A DNA stretch of 64,000 nt, from NCBI RefSeq assembly GCF_037076455.1, contig NZ_AP028679.1, forward strand, positions 3,425,501 through 3,489,500, written 5' to 3'. Every line of letters starts with the position of its first letter. The stretch's first letter is position 1. This stretch comes from Desulfoferula mesophila. Its GTDB lineage: Bacteria > Desulfobacterota > Desulfarculia > Desulfarculales > Desulfarculaceae. Of the stretch, positions 33,046 to 42,443 are shown piece by piece. A program made the position numbers and the translations under genes. The notes under the pieces are model-generated. The model saw nothing but the letters and a program-made list of their open reading frames with translations. It had not been told where the DNA came from and did not search any database.

Positions 33046-35181
33046 GTGACGCGCCCCTACACCATCGCCCTGGCCGGCAACCCCAACGCGGGCAAGACCA
33101 GCGTGTTCAACGCCCTCACCGGGGCCCGCCAGCACGTGGGCAACTATCCCGGCGTGACGGTGGAGTACAAAGAGGGCTCGGCCCTGCACGAGGGCAAGAA
33201 GGTGGCGGTGGTGGATCTGCCCGGCACCTACAGCCTCACCGCCTATTCCCCCGAGGAGCTGGTGTCGCGCAACTACCTCATCGGCCAGAGGCCCGACGTG
33301 GTGGTGGACGTGGTGGACGCTTCCAACCTGGAGCGCAACCTCTACCTGGCGGTACAGCTCATGGAGCTGGGGGTGCCCCTGGTCATCTGCCTGAACATGA
33401 TGGACGTGGCCAAGACCCGAGGGCTCAGGATCGACGCGGCCAAGCTCAGCCAGCTTTTGGGCGTGCCGGTGGTGCCCACCGTGGCCCGCCAGAACCAGGG
33501 CATGGACGACCTGTTGGCCGCCGCGGTCCAGGTGGCCCAAAGCGCCCCGGAGTGGCGGCCGCTGAACATCAGCTACGGCAGCGACGTGGACCAGGGCGTG
33601 GCCGAGTTGGCCGACATACTGCAAGGGGCCCAGGAACGCCGGGGCCTGCTCAGCGCCCGCTGGCTGGCCGTGAAGTGCCTGGAGGGCGACCAGGAGGTCA
33701 TGGACCGGGTGCGGGAGACCCCGGAGCTGGCCGACAAGCTCCTGCCGGTGTGCCGCCGGGTGGCCGCCCACATCAAGAGCACCATGGACGACGATCCCGA
33801 CAGCATCGTCGCCGACTATCGCTACGGCTACATCACCGGCATCACCCGCCAGGTGGTCTCCAGCGAGCGCGAGGTGCGCATGGACCTCAGCGACAAGCTG
33901 GACCAGGTGCTCACCCACCGGCTCATGGGCCCGCTGTTTTTGTTCCTGGTGCTCTACGGCATCTACAACTTCGTCTTCTGGGCCAGCGAGGTGCCGGTGG
34001 TGTGGTTCGAGCACTTTTTCGCCTGGCTGGGCGGGGTGGTGGAAAGCGCCCTGCCCCCCGGGGTGCTCAGCTCGCTCATCGTCAGCGGGGTCATAGGCGG
34101 CGTGGGCGGCGTCTTGGGTTTCACCCCTCTAATCGCCTTCATGTTCTTCGCCATCGCGGTCATGGAAGACTCGGGCTACATGGCCCGGGTGGCCTATATC
34201 ATGGACCGGGTGCTCAGGATCTTCGGCCTGCACGGCAACAGCGTCATGGCCCTCATGGTGGCCGGGGGCATCAGCGGTGGTTGCGCGGTGCCGGGGGTCA
34301 TGGCCACCCGCACCCTCAAGGACCCCAAGGCCCGCCTGGCCACCATCCTCACCGTGCCCTTCATGAACTGCGGGGCCAAGCTGCCGGTCTACAGCCTGCT
34401 CATCGCCGCCTTTTTCGCCCATTTCCAGGCGGAGATGCTTTTCTTGTTGACCCTGATCTCCTGGGGCCTGGGCCTGGGCGCGGCCAAACTGCTTAGGGTC
34501 ACGGTGCTCAAGGGCGAACAAACGCCCTTTGTCATGGAGTTGCCCCCTTACCGCGCCCCCACCATCAAGGGCCTGGTGATCCACACCTGGGAACGCACCT
34601 GGCAATACGCCAAAAAGGCGGGCACCATGATCCTGGGGGTCAGTGTGCTGATGTGGGCGGCCATGAGCTTTCCCGGCCTGGGCCCGGAGCAGGACGCCGC
34701 CTGGCAAAAGCGCCTGGCCGCCGCCCCCGGCCAGACGGCCGGCCTGGAGCTAAAGGCCGAGCGGGCCCGCCAGGAGTTGGCCGGCACCCTGGCCGGGCAG
34801 GCGGGGCAGGCGCTCACCGCCGTCACCGCCCCCCTGGGCTTTGACTGGCGGGCCAACGTGGCCCTGGTGGGCGGCTTCGCGGCCAAGGAGATCATCGTCA
34901 GTACCCTGGGCGTGGCCTACAGCCTGGGCGAGGTGGACCCGGAGCATTCCCAGAGCCTGAGCAAGCGTCTGGCCGCCGAGCCGGGCTGGAACCCGCTCAA
35001 GGCCTTTGCCCTCATCCTGTTCGTGATGGTCTACGCCCCCTGCCTGGCCACCGTGGTCATGATCCGGCGGGAAACCGGGACCTGGCGCTGGGCCATGTTC
35101 TCGGTGGCCTACAACACCCTAATCGCCTACCTGCTGGCCTTGGTGGTGTATCAGGGCGGCAAGGCCCTGGGCCTGGGATAG
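33046..35181 (+). CDS. feoB: Ferrous iron transporter FeoB
   Basis: A 711-residue Fe(II) permease. The N-terminal G domain has GNPNAGKTS (G1), DLPGTYSL (G3) and NMMD (G4), and the membrane part carries the two inverted Gate motifs around GGISGGCAVPGVMATR and MNCGAKLPVYSLL. The start is a GTG at 33046, just after feoA. It would move Fe(II) across the inner membrane and be limiting for iron supply in an anaerobe. Confidence 0.96.
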   Translation: MTRPYTIALAGNPNAGKTSVFNALTGARQHVGNYPGVTVEYKEGSALHEGKKVAVVDLPGTYSLTAYSPEELVSRNYLIGQRPDVVVDVVDASNLERNLYLAVQLMELGVPLVICLNMMDVAKTRGLRIDAAKLSQLLGVPVVPTVARQNQGMDDLLAAAVQVAQSAPEWRPLNISYGSDVDQGVAELADILQGAQERRGLLSARWLAVKCLEGDQEVMDRVRETPELADKLLPVCRRVAAHIKSTMDDDPDSIVADYRYGYITGITRQVVSSEREVRMDLSDKLDQVLTHRLMGPLFLFLVLYGIYNFVFWASEVPVVWFEHFFAWLGGVVESALPPGVLSSLIVSGVIGGVGGVLGFTPLIAFMFFAIAVMEDSGYMARVAYIMDRVLRIFGLHGNSVMALMVAGGISGGCAVPGVMATRTLKDPKARLATILTVPFMNCGAKLPVYSLLIAAFFAHFQAEMLFLLTLISWGLGLGAAKLLRVTVLKGEQTPFVMELPPYRAPTIKGLVIHTWERTWQYAKKAGTMILGVSVLMWAAMSFPGLGPEQDAAWQKRLAAAPGQTAGLELKAERARQELAGTLAGQAGQALTAVTAPLGFDWRANVALVGGFAAKEIIVSTLGVAYSLGEVDPEHSQSLSKRLAAEPGWNPLKAFALILFVMVYAPCLATVVMIRRETGTWRWAMFSVAYNTLIAYLLALVVYQGGKALGLG

Positions 35182-35191
35182 GGAGGCGCTC

Positions 35192-35419
35192 ATGTGGCAG
35201 GCGATTGTCGTGGCGATCGTGGTGGGGCTGGCCGCCCTGTGGGTGGGCCGCCGCCTGTGGCGTTCCATGCGCGCGGCGGGTGATCAAAGCGCGGGCTGCG
35301 GCTGCGGCTGCTCCGGACCCTGCCACCAGCCCCAACCCCTGGAGGGGCCCGAACCGCCCGCCTGCGCGAACTGCGCCCAGCGCCCCGGGGAATCTGGGCG
35401 CCCCCCGCGACTAGGCTGA
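35192..35419 (+). CDS. FeoB-associated Cys-rich membrane protein
   Basis: A 75-residue protein: one membrane helix (IVVAIVVGLAALWVGRRLW) followed by a Cys-rich tail with CGCGCSGPC and CANC. This is the layout of small FeoB-associated proteins found at the end of feo operons. It starts ten bases after feoB with GGGAGG upstream. Confidence 0.85.
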   Translation: MWQAIVVAIVVGLAALWVGRRLWRSMRAAGDQSAGCGCGCSGPCHQPQPLEGPEPPACANCAQRPGESGRPPRLG

Positions 35420-35421
35420 AA

Positions 35422-36162
35422 CTAGGCCGAAGGTAAATCCATGACAAAGGTGGTGTGCGGTGCGCCCGCGCGCCAGGCCAGCCGCCCGCCCCAGGGCTCC
35501 AGGGCCTTGGCGGCCAGATACAGGCCCAAGCCGTCGTGCCGCCCGCCCTTGTCCCCCACGAAAGGCTCGAACAAGCCCGCGGCCATCTCCGGGGAAGGCC
35601 CGGCCCCGCTGTCGCTGACCTCCAGACCCAGGCGACCGTCTTCCTGGAAGTCGCGCACCTTTATCCAGGCCCCCTGGCTGTCGCGCACCGCCTCCACGGC
35701 GTTGGCCAAAAGGCTGTTCAGGGCCAGGGCCGCGTCCACGTAAGGCGCCTTTACGTATCCCCCCGCCTGGCTCAAACGGCGTTTTTGGTCGACCTCGTGC
35801 TTGCAGAAAAGATCCCCCCGCCAAAAATCCAGCTGCTCCCCGGCCAGCCGGGCCAAGGACAGGGGCTGGGCCTCCGCGCGCTGGTCGGCCAGGCTGCGCT
35901 TTGCAAGCAGATCCACCTCCATCCTGAGCCGGTCCGTCCCCTCGTGCATGGAGGCCAGACGTTGGCTCATGCCCTCAGTCTGCCCCTGCTCCACGGCCAG
36001 TTGGGCCAGGTCCAGGGGCAGGGCAATCATCTGAATCGCGCTGGACAGGTTGTGCACCACCCCGCGCAAGAGCCGGGCAGTGAGAATGATCCGTTCCCTA
36101 TTGAGCAGGGCGGAGAGCACACAGGGGCTCAACTCGCGGCTAGAGTCCAAAACGGCTCCCAA
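35422..36162 (-). CDS. Sensor histidine kinase, soluble, without sensor domain
   Basis: A 246-residue protein with a phosphoacceptor-type helix (LLRGVVHNLSSAIQ, H37) and a full GHKL ATPase domain: N box LNSLLANAVEAV, G1 VSDSGAGPS, F box LFEPFVGDKG and G2 HDGLGLYLA. There is no signal or input domain, so its input probably comes from a partner. The annotated TTG start at 36162 lacks a clear ribosome site and may be wrong by a few codons. It starts eight bases after the HD-GYP response regulator gene and likely pairs with it. Confidence 0.8.
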   Translation of the reverse strand: MGAVLDSSRELSPCVLSALLNRERIILTARLLRGVVHNLSSAIQMIALPLDLAQLAVEQGQTEGMSQRLASMHEGTDRLRMEVDLLAKRSLADQRAEAQPLSLARLAGEQLDFWRGDLFCKHEVDQKRRLSQAGGYVKAPYVDAALALNSLLANAVEAVRDSQGAWIKVRDFQEDGRLGLEVSDSGAGPSPEMAAGLFEPFVGDKGGRHDGLGLYLAAKALEPWGGRLAWRAGAPHTTFVMDLPSA

Positions 36163-36170
36163 TTTGGATT

Positions 36171-37760
<1,590 letters not shown>

Positions 37761-37985
37761 CTTATAGGCTCCCGCGCCCATAGATAATGCCCCGCCGACC
37801 CCAGAAAATCAAGGTGGCCATGCCCCCCTGGCGATGTCTGTTTGAATCAGTTGATGATTTTAGCATATGCCAGAGGGCCAAACTAGCGTGAAGCGCCTGC
37901 CCCCTTGTTCCTTGGCACACCCCTTGGCGAGAGATATAATGCACCATCAGTTCACCTTTATTTCAATAGCAAGGGACGGCATGCC

Positions 37986-38996
37986 GTGGAGCCTTCAGCG
38001 CAGCAGTTAGAGCAGTTGGCCGCCATCTGGGATAGCCAGGCCCAGGATGACGGGCCGGTGGTGGACTACAGTGACCCCAGCTTCAGCGTTCCCCTGGCCG
38101 TGGCGGTGCATCCCACGGACCCGGCCGCTCTGGCCGAACATTTCCTGAACCTTTGGACCTGGGCCCGTTGGGTGCGCATATACGCCAAACCTCCCCAGGC
38201 CGTCCTGGCGGCCAGCCGCCTGGCCGCGGCCCAGGGCAAGCCCAAGGCGGTGTCCTGGATGGCCCCCGGCACCGGCCACCCCCTCTCCTCCCCCGGCGGC
38301 GTCCCGGGAGTGGCGGTGCTGCGTTGCGACTGGGCCGCCGGCCCCGAGGAGGTCCACTTCAACGCCACCGAGGCCCAGCGTCAAGGATTGATGCTGGTGG
38401 TGGACGAATCCACCACCGGGCTTCGCCTGGCCCGGGGCGGAGCCTGCGCGGCCTACGGCCTGCAACCGGACGCGGTGCTCTGGGCCCCCACCCTGCCCGG
38501 CGGGCGCACCCTGGGCCTGTTGGCCGGCCGGGGCGAGGCCCCGCCGGAGCCCGAGGAAAAGCAGCTGCCCGGCCCCGAGGCTAGAGAAGCGGCGGCCGTG
38601 CTCCTGGACTTGGCCCGGCGTGAGGATATTCACGCGGCCATGGAGGCCTTGGGCCAAAACCTGCGCATGGGCCTGGAGTACTTCAGCCGCCGGGCCGGAC
38701 TGAACGATGAAATCGCCCTGGAGGGCCCCATGTCCCTGCCGCGCCTGACCGGCCGCCGGGTGTGGGCCTTCATGGCCCTGGCCGCCGAGGAGCGGCTGCG
38801 TCTGGCCCCGTTGGTGCTTTTCGACCCCGTGTTGGACCAGGAAGACGCGCAAGAATTGGTATGGCCCCGCCTGGCCCGGGCCTGCGCCCGCCTGAAGGTC
38901 TTGCCCGAGGGCGAGATGGCCCCCCTGGGCTGGCGCGACGCCGGCCCAAGCACCTGCCGGGCGGCTGGGGACATACTTAAAAATTTCCAAAGCTGA
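37986..38996 (+). CDS. Degenerate class-III aminotransferase-like protein (glutamate-1-semialdehyde aminomutase fold)
   Basis: A 336-residue protein. The stretch LMLVVDESTTGLRLARGG followed by GLQPDAVLWAPTLPGGRTLG clearly parallels the PLP-binding segment of glutamate-1-semialdehyde aminomutases (DEV.TGFR...G... then GV.PDL...GK.IGGG). The Asp-Glu pair is kept, but the PLP lysine (the K of GKxIGGG) is absent: the position reads APTLPGG. The protein is also shorter than the ~430-residue enzymes. It is probably a non-catalytic or altered relative. The start is a GTG at 37986 with GGGA upstream. Confidence 0.6.
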   Translation: MEPSAQQLEQLAAIWDSQAQDDGPVVDYSDPSFSVPLAVAVHPTDPAALAEHFLNLWTWARWVRIYAKPPQAVLAASRLAAAQGKPKAVSWMAPGTGHPLSSPGGVPGVAVLRCDWAAGPEEVHFNATEAQRQGLMLVVDESTTGLRLARGGACAAYGLQPDAVLWAPTLPGGRTLGLLAGRGEAPPEPEEKQLPGPEAREAAAVLLDLARREDIHAAMEALGQNLRMGLEYFSRRAGLNDEIALEGPMSLPRLTGRRVWAFMALAAEERLRLAPLVLFDPVLDQEDAQELVWPRLARACARLKVLPEGEMAPLGWRDAGPSTCRAAGDILKNFQS

Positions 38997-39012
38997 ACCG
39001 GGAGAACGCGCC

Positions 39013-39501
39013 ATGCGCTGGTTGTGCGTTTCGCTAGTTTGCCTGGCCCTGCTGGCCGTCGCCCCCAACCTTCAGGCCGCCGACGGGCCCATAGTTGCCC
39101 TGCAGGCCAAGCCCCAGACGGTGAGCGCCGTTCCCGGCGGGTCGCTGCAATTGGAGTTGGTGCTCACCATCGCGCCCAAGTTCCACATCAACGGGCCCTC
39201 CGCCGGGGACGCGGGCCTGATCCCCACCGAGATCGCGCTCAGCGCACCGAAAGGCCTCAGTTTCGCGGCGCCGGTCTATCCCAAGGCCAAGGAAGTGCGG
39301 GTGCAGTTCGCCGACAAGCCGGTGGAGATGTACGGCGGCCAGGTGGCCGTGCGTCTGAGCGGCCAGGTGGCCAAGGGGATGAAGCCGGGGGTGTACCCGG
39401 TAACGGCGCGGGTGTCCTATCAGGCCTGTGACGACATGGTCTGCCACATGCCCGGCGCGGCGGAGCTGTCTTTTCAAGTAAAGGTCGCCCCCAAGCCGTA
39501 G
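39013..39501 (+). CDS. Exported DsbD N-terminal-like (thiol:disulfide interchange) protein
   Basis: A 162-residue protein with a Sec signal (MRWLCVSLVCLALLAVAPNL) and a mature domain resembling the periplasmic alpha domain of DsbD. The C-terminal YQACDDMVCHMP holds the C-x4-C pair, near the site of the redox-active disulfide in DsbD (usually YQGCAD.GLCYPP). It lacks the membrane and thioredoxin domains of full DsbD. It may receive electrons from a separate CcdA-like protein. It starts 16 bases after the aminotransferase-like gene. Confidence 0.75.
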   Translation: MRWLCVSLVCLALLAVAPNLQAADGPIVALQAKPQTVSAVPGGSLQLELVLTIAPKFHINGPSAGDAGLIPTEIALSAPKGLSFAAPVYPKAKEVRVQFADKPVEMYGGQVAVRLSGQVAKGMKPGVYPVTARVSYQACDDMVCHMPGAAELSFQVKVAPKP

Positions 39502-39502
39502 G

Positions 39503-40087
39503 CTAATCCGAATCCTCACCCTTCATCAGCCGCCGCTTGATGATTTTCATCAGCACGTAGCTGATCGCCAGCACGGCCAGCACCAGCACCGCCACCATCT
39601 GCAGGCCCTTGAGCAGATCCAGGTGGTCGAAGATGATCCCCCCGAACAGATAGCCTAGCCCGCCGAAGACCAGGCACCAGGCCAGGGCGGAAATGAAGTT
39701 GAGCAGCACGAAGCGCCAGGCCGGTATGCCGGCCATGCCGCAGGCCAGGGGTATGACCATGCGCAGGCCGATCAAAAAGCGCGACAGCAGGATCAACAGC
39801 ACCGCGTGACGCCGGATGAGCCGCCGGGCCTCCACCGCCTTGCGGGCGATGGAGCTGGACCAGGTGAACACCTCCGCCCCCCGCCAGCGCCCCAGGGCGA
39901 AAAAGATCTGGTCGCCGACGAAGCCGCCCAGCATGGCCACCAGGGCCACGTAATAGGGGTTCAAGAGCCCCTTGCGGGCGGCGATGCCCGCCAGCATGAA
40001 AAAGGTCTCCCCCTCGAAAAAGGTCCCCACGAACAGAGCCCAGTAGCCGTGCTCGGTTATGGCTTGTTGTATGGCCGCAAGGTCCAT
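39503..40087 (-). CDS. DedA-family membrane protein
   Basis: A 194-residue SNARE-associated/DedA protein. The typical FVGTFFEGETFFMLAGIAA, GGFVGDQIFFALGRWRG and LLILLSRFLIGLRMVIPLACG are present, with about five hydrophobic segments. DedA proteins are linked to lipid carrier recycling and envelope integrity. The ATG at 40087 is used as the first start giving the family N-terminus; the open frame further upstream lacks homology. It converges on the DsbD-like gene with one base between stops. Confidence 0.88.
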   Translation of the reverse strand: MDLAAIQQAITEHGYWALFVGTFFEGETFFMLAGIAARKGLLNPYYVALVAMLGGFVGDQIFFALGRWRGAEVFTWSSSIARKAVEARRLIRRHAVLLILLSRFLIGLRMVIPLACGMAGIPAWRFVLLNFISALAWCLVFGGLGYLFGGIIFDHLDLLKGLQMVAVLVLAVLAISYVLMKIIKRRLMKGEDSD

Positions 40088-40168
40088 GGGTTCGCGCCGC
40101 GTGGGTTGGGGGAAAATTTCTGTGCCAAACAGGCCGACAAGCCTTAAATATAAGTTAGAGGTAATAGC

Positions 40169-40408
40169 ATGACCACCACCGAAAGTAAAAAACATCCCTG
40201 CCCCGATTGCCGGGCCTGCCAGGGGTGCTCCCCGACCCGCTGCCACCTGTGCCGGGGCCAGGGGGCCGAGAGCTCCGAGCGGCGCTTTGCCGGGCTCTCC
40301 ATCGCCGAGCAGTGCGCCCTTTTCGACGCGGTGAACCGGGGCGAGGCCCCGGAGGGAGACTACGCCCACCGCTCCGCCGAGGCTTTTCCCATGGTCGAGC
40401 GGGCCTGA
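40169..40408 (+). CDS. Small Cys-rich protein
   Basis: A 79-residue protein opening with MTTTESKKHPCPDCRACQGC and continuing SPTRCHLCRG; six Cys in about 18 residues suggest a zinc-ribbon-like knot. The rest is acidic and helical (LSIAEQCALFDAVNRGEAPE). GAGG precedes ATG 40169. I do not recognise a named family. Confidence 0.65.
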   Translation: MTTTESKKHPCPDCRACQGCSPTRCHLCRGQGAESSERRFAGLSIAEQCALFDAVNRGEAPEGDYAHRSAEAFPMVERA

Positions 40409-40504
40409 TCTTCCGTGCTATCCTGCTTGTCAGGCTTGAGCCGCGTCGCTTGACGATGGCTTGCCGCGGGAGAACGAGGTTGTCGATAACCAAGGAGGAT
40501 GAGC

Positions 40505-40885
40505 ATGTTCAAGGTGTTGGAGGGCGGCGAGGGCCCGGTCCTGGCCGTGGAGATCAGCGGCTCCTACACGGTGGAGGACGTCAAGGCGTTTGAAAAGGCC
40601 GCCGAGGCCCGGCTGGCCCAGGGTCATCCTCGCCTTAACATCCTAATCAAAATCGACCGCATGGATTGGCTGAAAATCAAGCCCCAGGCCTTCTTCCAGG
40701 ACGCCAAATACGCCATGGAGCACATCAAGCAGATGCGCCACCTGGCCATCGTGGGCGACAGCAAGCTGGAAGAGGTGCTGGTCAAGCTGGACAACCTGAT
40801 CTTCGGGCGCGAAAAACAGGAGTTGATCGAAAAGTATTTCGACGTGTCCGACCTGGATCAGGCCTGGGAGTTCGTGCGCTCCTAG
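40505..40885 (+). CDS. SpoIIAA/STAS-like protein (DUF3478 type)
   Basis: A 126-residue protein of the SpoIIAA-like family: an opening beta strand VLAVEISGSYTVEDVKAF, then LNILIKIDRMDWLKIKP and LAIVGDSKLEEVLVKL, and DQAWEFV at the end. These free-standing domains occur in many bacteria and resemble anti-anti-sigma factors but lack a clear phosphorylation Ser. The ATG at 40505 is preferred because AAGGAGG (40492-40498) directly abuts the upstream ATG at 40499. Its end overlaps the convergent cysteine desulfurase gene by four bases. Confidence 0.8.
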   Translation: MFKVLEGGEGPVLAVEISGSYTVEDVKAFEKAAEARLAQGHPRLNILIKIDRMDWLKIKPQAFFQDAKYAMEHIKQMRHLAIVGDSKLEEVLVKLDNLIFGREKQELIEKYFDVSDLDQAWEFVRS

Positions 40886-42042
40886 CGCCGGCAGGCCACG
40901 TCGGCGATGCAGGTCATGGCTTCCAGGGCGGCCTCGATGTCGGCTTGCGTGTTGAAGGCTCCCAGGCTGAAGCGCACCGACCCATAGGGCGAGGTGCCCA
41001 GGTCCTGGTGCAGCAGAGGGGCGCAGTGCAGCCCCGCGCGCACCGCTATCTCGTAGTCTCCGTCCAGGACCGCGGCCAGATCCCCGGCCTTCATGCCCCG
41101 CACGTTGCAGCTCAAAAGGGGCAGGCGTTCGCCGGGGCCCGTGGCGTGGTAAAGCTCCACCCCTTCGATAGCCGCCAGGCCGTCGCGCAGGAGGGCGAAA
41201 AGCTCGCGCTCGCGGGCCAAGGCCTGCTTATGCTCGGGCGAGGTCACGTAGTCCAAGCTGTGGCCCAGGCTTAACACCCCCAACAAATTGATGGTTCCCG
41301 CCTCCAGGCGATGGGGGTAGTCCATGGTGTGGACCAGGCTGATGGAATCCACCCCCGTGCCGCCGTAGCGGGTGGGCAGAGGATTGACCCGGGGGCTTAG
41401 GACCAATCCCCCGATGCCGGTGGGGCCCAACAGGGACTTGTGGCCGGTGAAGGCCAGGCCGCCCACGTCCCATTTTTCCAGCTCGATGGGATGCAGGCCG
41501 GCGCTCTGGGAGGCGTCCAACAACAGCTCCACCCCCTGCTCCCGACACAGGGCGGCGATCTCGGCCGCGGGCTGCACCGTGCCAAACACGTTGGAGGCGT
41601 GGTTGAGCATCACGAAGGCGGTATCGGGCTTCAGGGCCCGGGCCACGGCCTCGGGCTCCACGTAGCCTTGGTCGTTGAAAGGCACCAGGTCCAGGGCAAT
41701 GCGGCCCTGGGCCGCCAGGTGGTGCAGCGGCCGCAGCACCGAGTTGTGCTCCAGGCGGGTGCTCACCACGTGGCAGGGCTCCTGGGTCAGGCCCTGGATC
41801 AGGGTGTTCAGGGCGTCGGTGGCGTTGTAGGCAAAACAGACCCGCCAGCCCTCGTTGCCGCCGAAAAAGCGGATCACCTTTCGCCGTACCGCCTCCACCT
41901 CGTACTCGGCCTCCACGGCCAGGTCGTAGCCGCCCCTTCCCGGCGAGGCCCCGGTTTGCAGATATTGCTCCAAGGCCCGGCGCAGGGGTTCGGCCGGCTT
42001 GGGGAAGGTGGTCGCCGAGTTGTCCAGGTAGATCATCCGCAA
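40882..42042 (-). CDS. Cysteine desulfurase / selenocysteine lyase family protein (class V aminotransferase)
   Basis: A 386-residue PLP enzyme. DNSATTFPKPAEPL at the start, the PLP-lysine stretch AFTGHKSLLGPTG, and the active-site Cys in VRAGLHCAPLLH fit the IscS/CsdB-related subfamily found in anaerobes, often beside molybdenum hydroxylases that carry labile selenium or a sulfido ligand (the EF2568-like group). It would supply persulfide sulfur or selenium. It begins 20 bases after the TusE-like gene and is the third gene of the aldehyde oxidoreductase operon. Confidence 0.85.
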   Translation of the reverse strand: MRMIYLDNSATTFPKPAEPLRRALEQYLQTGASPGRGGYDLAVEAEYEVEAVRRKVIRFFGGNEGWRVCFAYNATDALNTLIQGLTQEPCHVVSTRLEHNSVLRPLHHLAAQGRIALDLVPFNDQGYVEPEAVARALKPDTAFVMLNHASNVFGTVQPAAEIAALCREQGVELLLDASQSAGLHPIELEKWDVGGLAFTGHKSLLGPTGIGGLVLSPRVNPLPTRYGGTGVDSISLVHTMDYPHRLEAGTINLLGVLSLGHSLDYVTSPEHKQALARERELFALLRDGLAAIEGVELYHATGPGERLPLLSCNVRGMKAGDLAAVLDGDYEIAVRAGLHCAPLLHQDLGTSPYGSVRFSLGAFNTQADIEAALEAMTCIADVACRR

Positions 42043-42062
42043 ATCCGCAGACGGGCTCGGGC

Positions 42063-42425
42063 TCAGCCGCAGCTCTTGGGGTTGGGCAGTCCGGCCAGGC
42101 GGCGAGCCCCGAATTTAAGGCCGCCGGGGAACAGCCCTTCCAGCTCCAACAGGCTCAGGCCGGTGCCCTTTTTGAGTTTGTTGTTCAGCGGGGCGCGGCC
42201 GTTGTAGGCGTAAAAGTCGCGCAAAAAGTGGATCACCTTCCAGTGGTCCTCGGTCATGGTTTCCAGACCAGCCTCCTTGGCCAGTTCCCGGACCGCCGCC
42301 TCGCTCCAGTCATCAAACTCCCAAAAAAAATCTTCCGAGTCAAAAGCTATTTCTTTGCCGGCCAGCAAACGGAGGTGCCGGCCAAGCTGGGGCGTAGCTC
42401 CATCTTGGCCGGCACCGGTGTCCAT
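42063..42425 (-). CDS. tusE: TusE/DsrC-family sulfur carrier
   Basis: A 120-residue sulfur-relay protein. The stretch from EDFFWEFDDWSEAAVRELAK to MTEDHWKVIHFLRDFYAYNG is characteristic, and the flexible C-terminal arm ends LPNPKSCG with the conserved penultimate Cys. The second Cys of true DsrC, 11 residues before it, is replaced by Arg, so this is a TusE-like carrier, not the sulfite-reductase partner. Its place between a molybdenum aldehyde oxidoreductase and a cysteine desulfurase suggests that it relays sulfur between them. Confidence 0.85.
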   Translation of the reverse strand: MDTGAGQDGATPQLGRHLRLLAGKEIAFDSEDFFWEFDDWSEAAVRELAKEAGLETMTEDHWKVIHFLRDFYAYNGRAPLNNKLKKGTGLSLLELEGLFPGGLKFGARRLAGLPNPKSCG

Positions 42426-42443
42426 TGCTGGGGTCTCGTCTCT

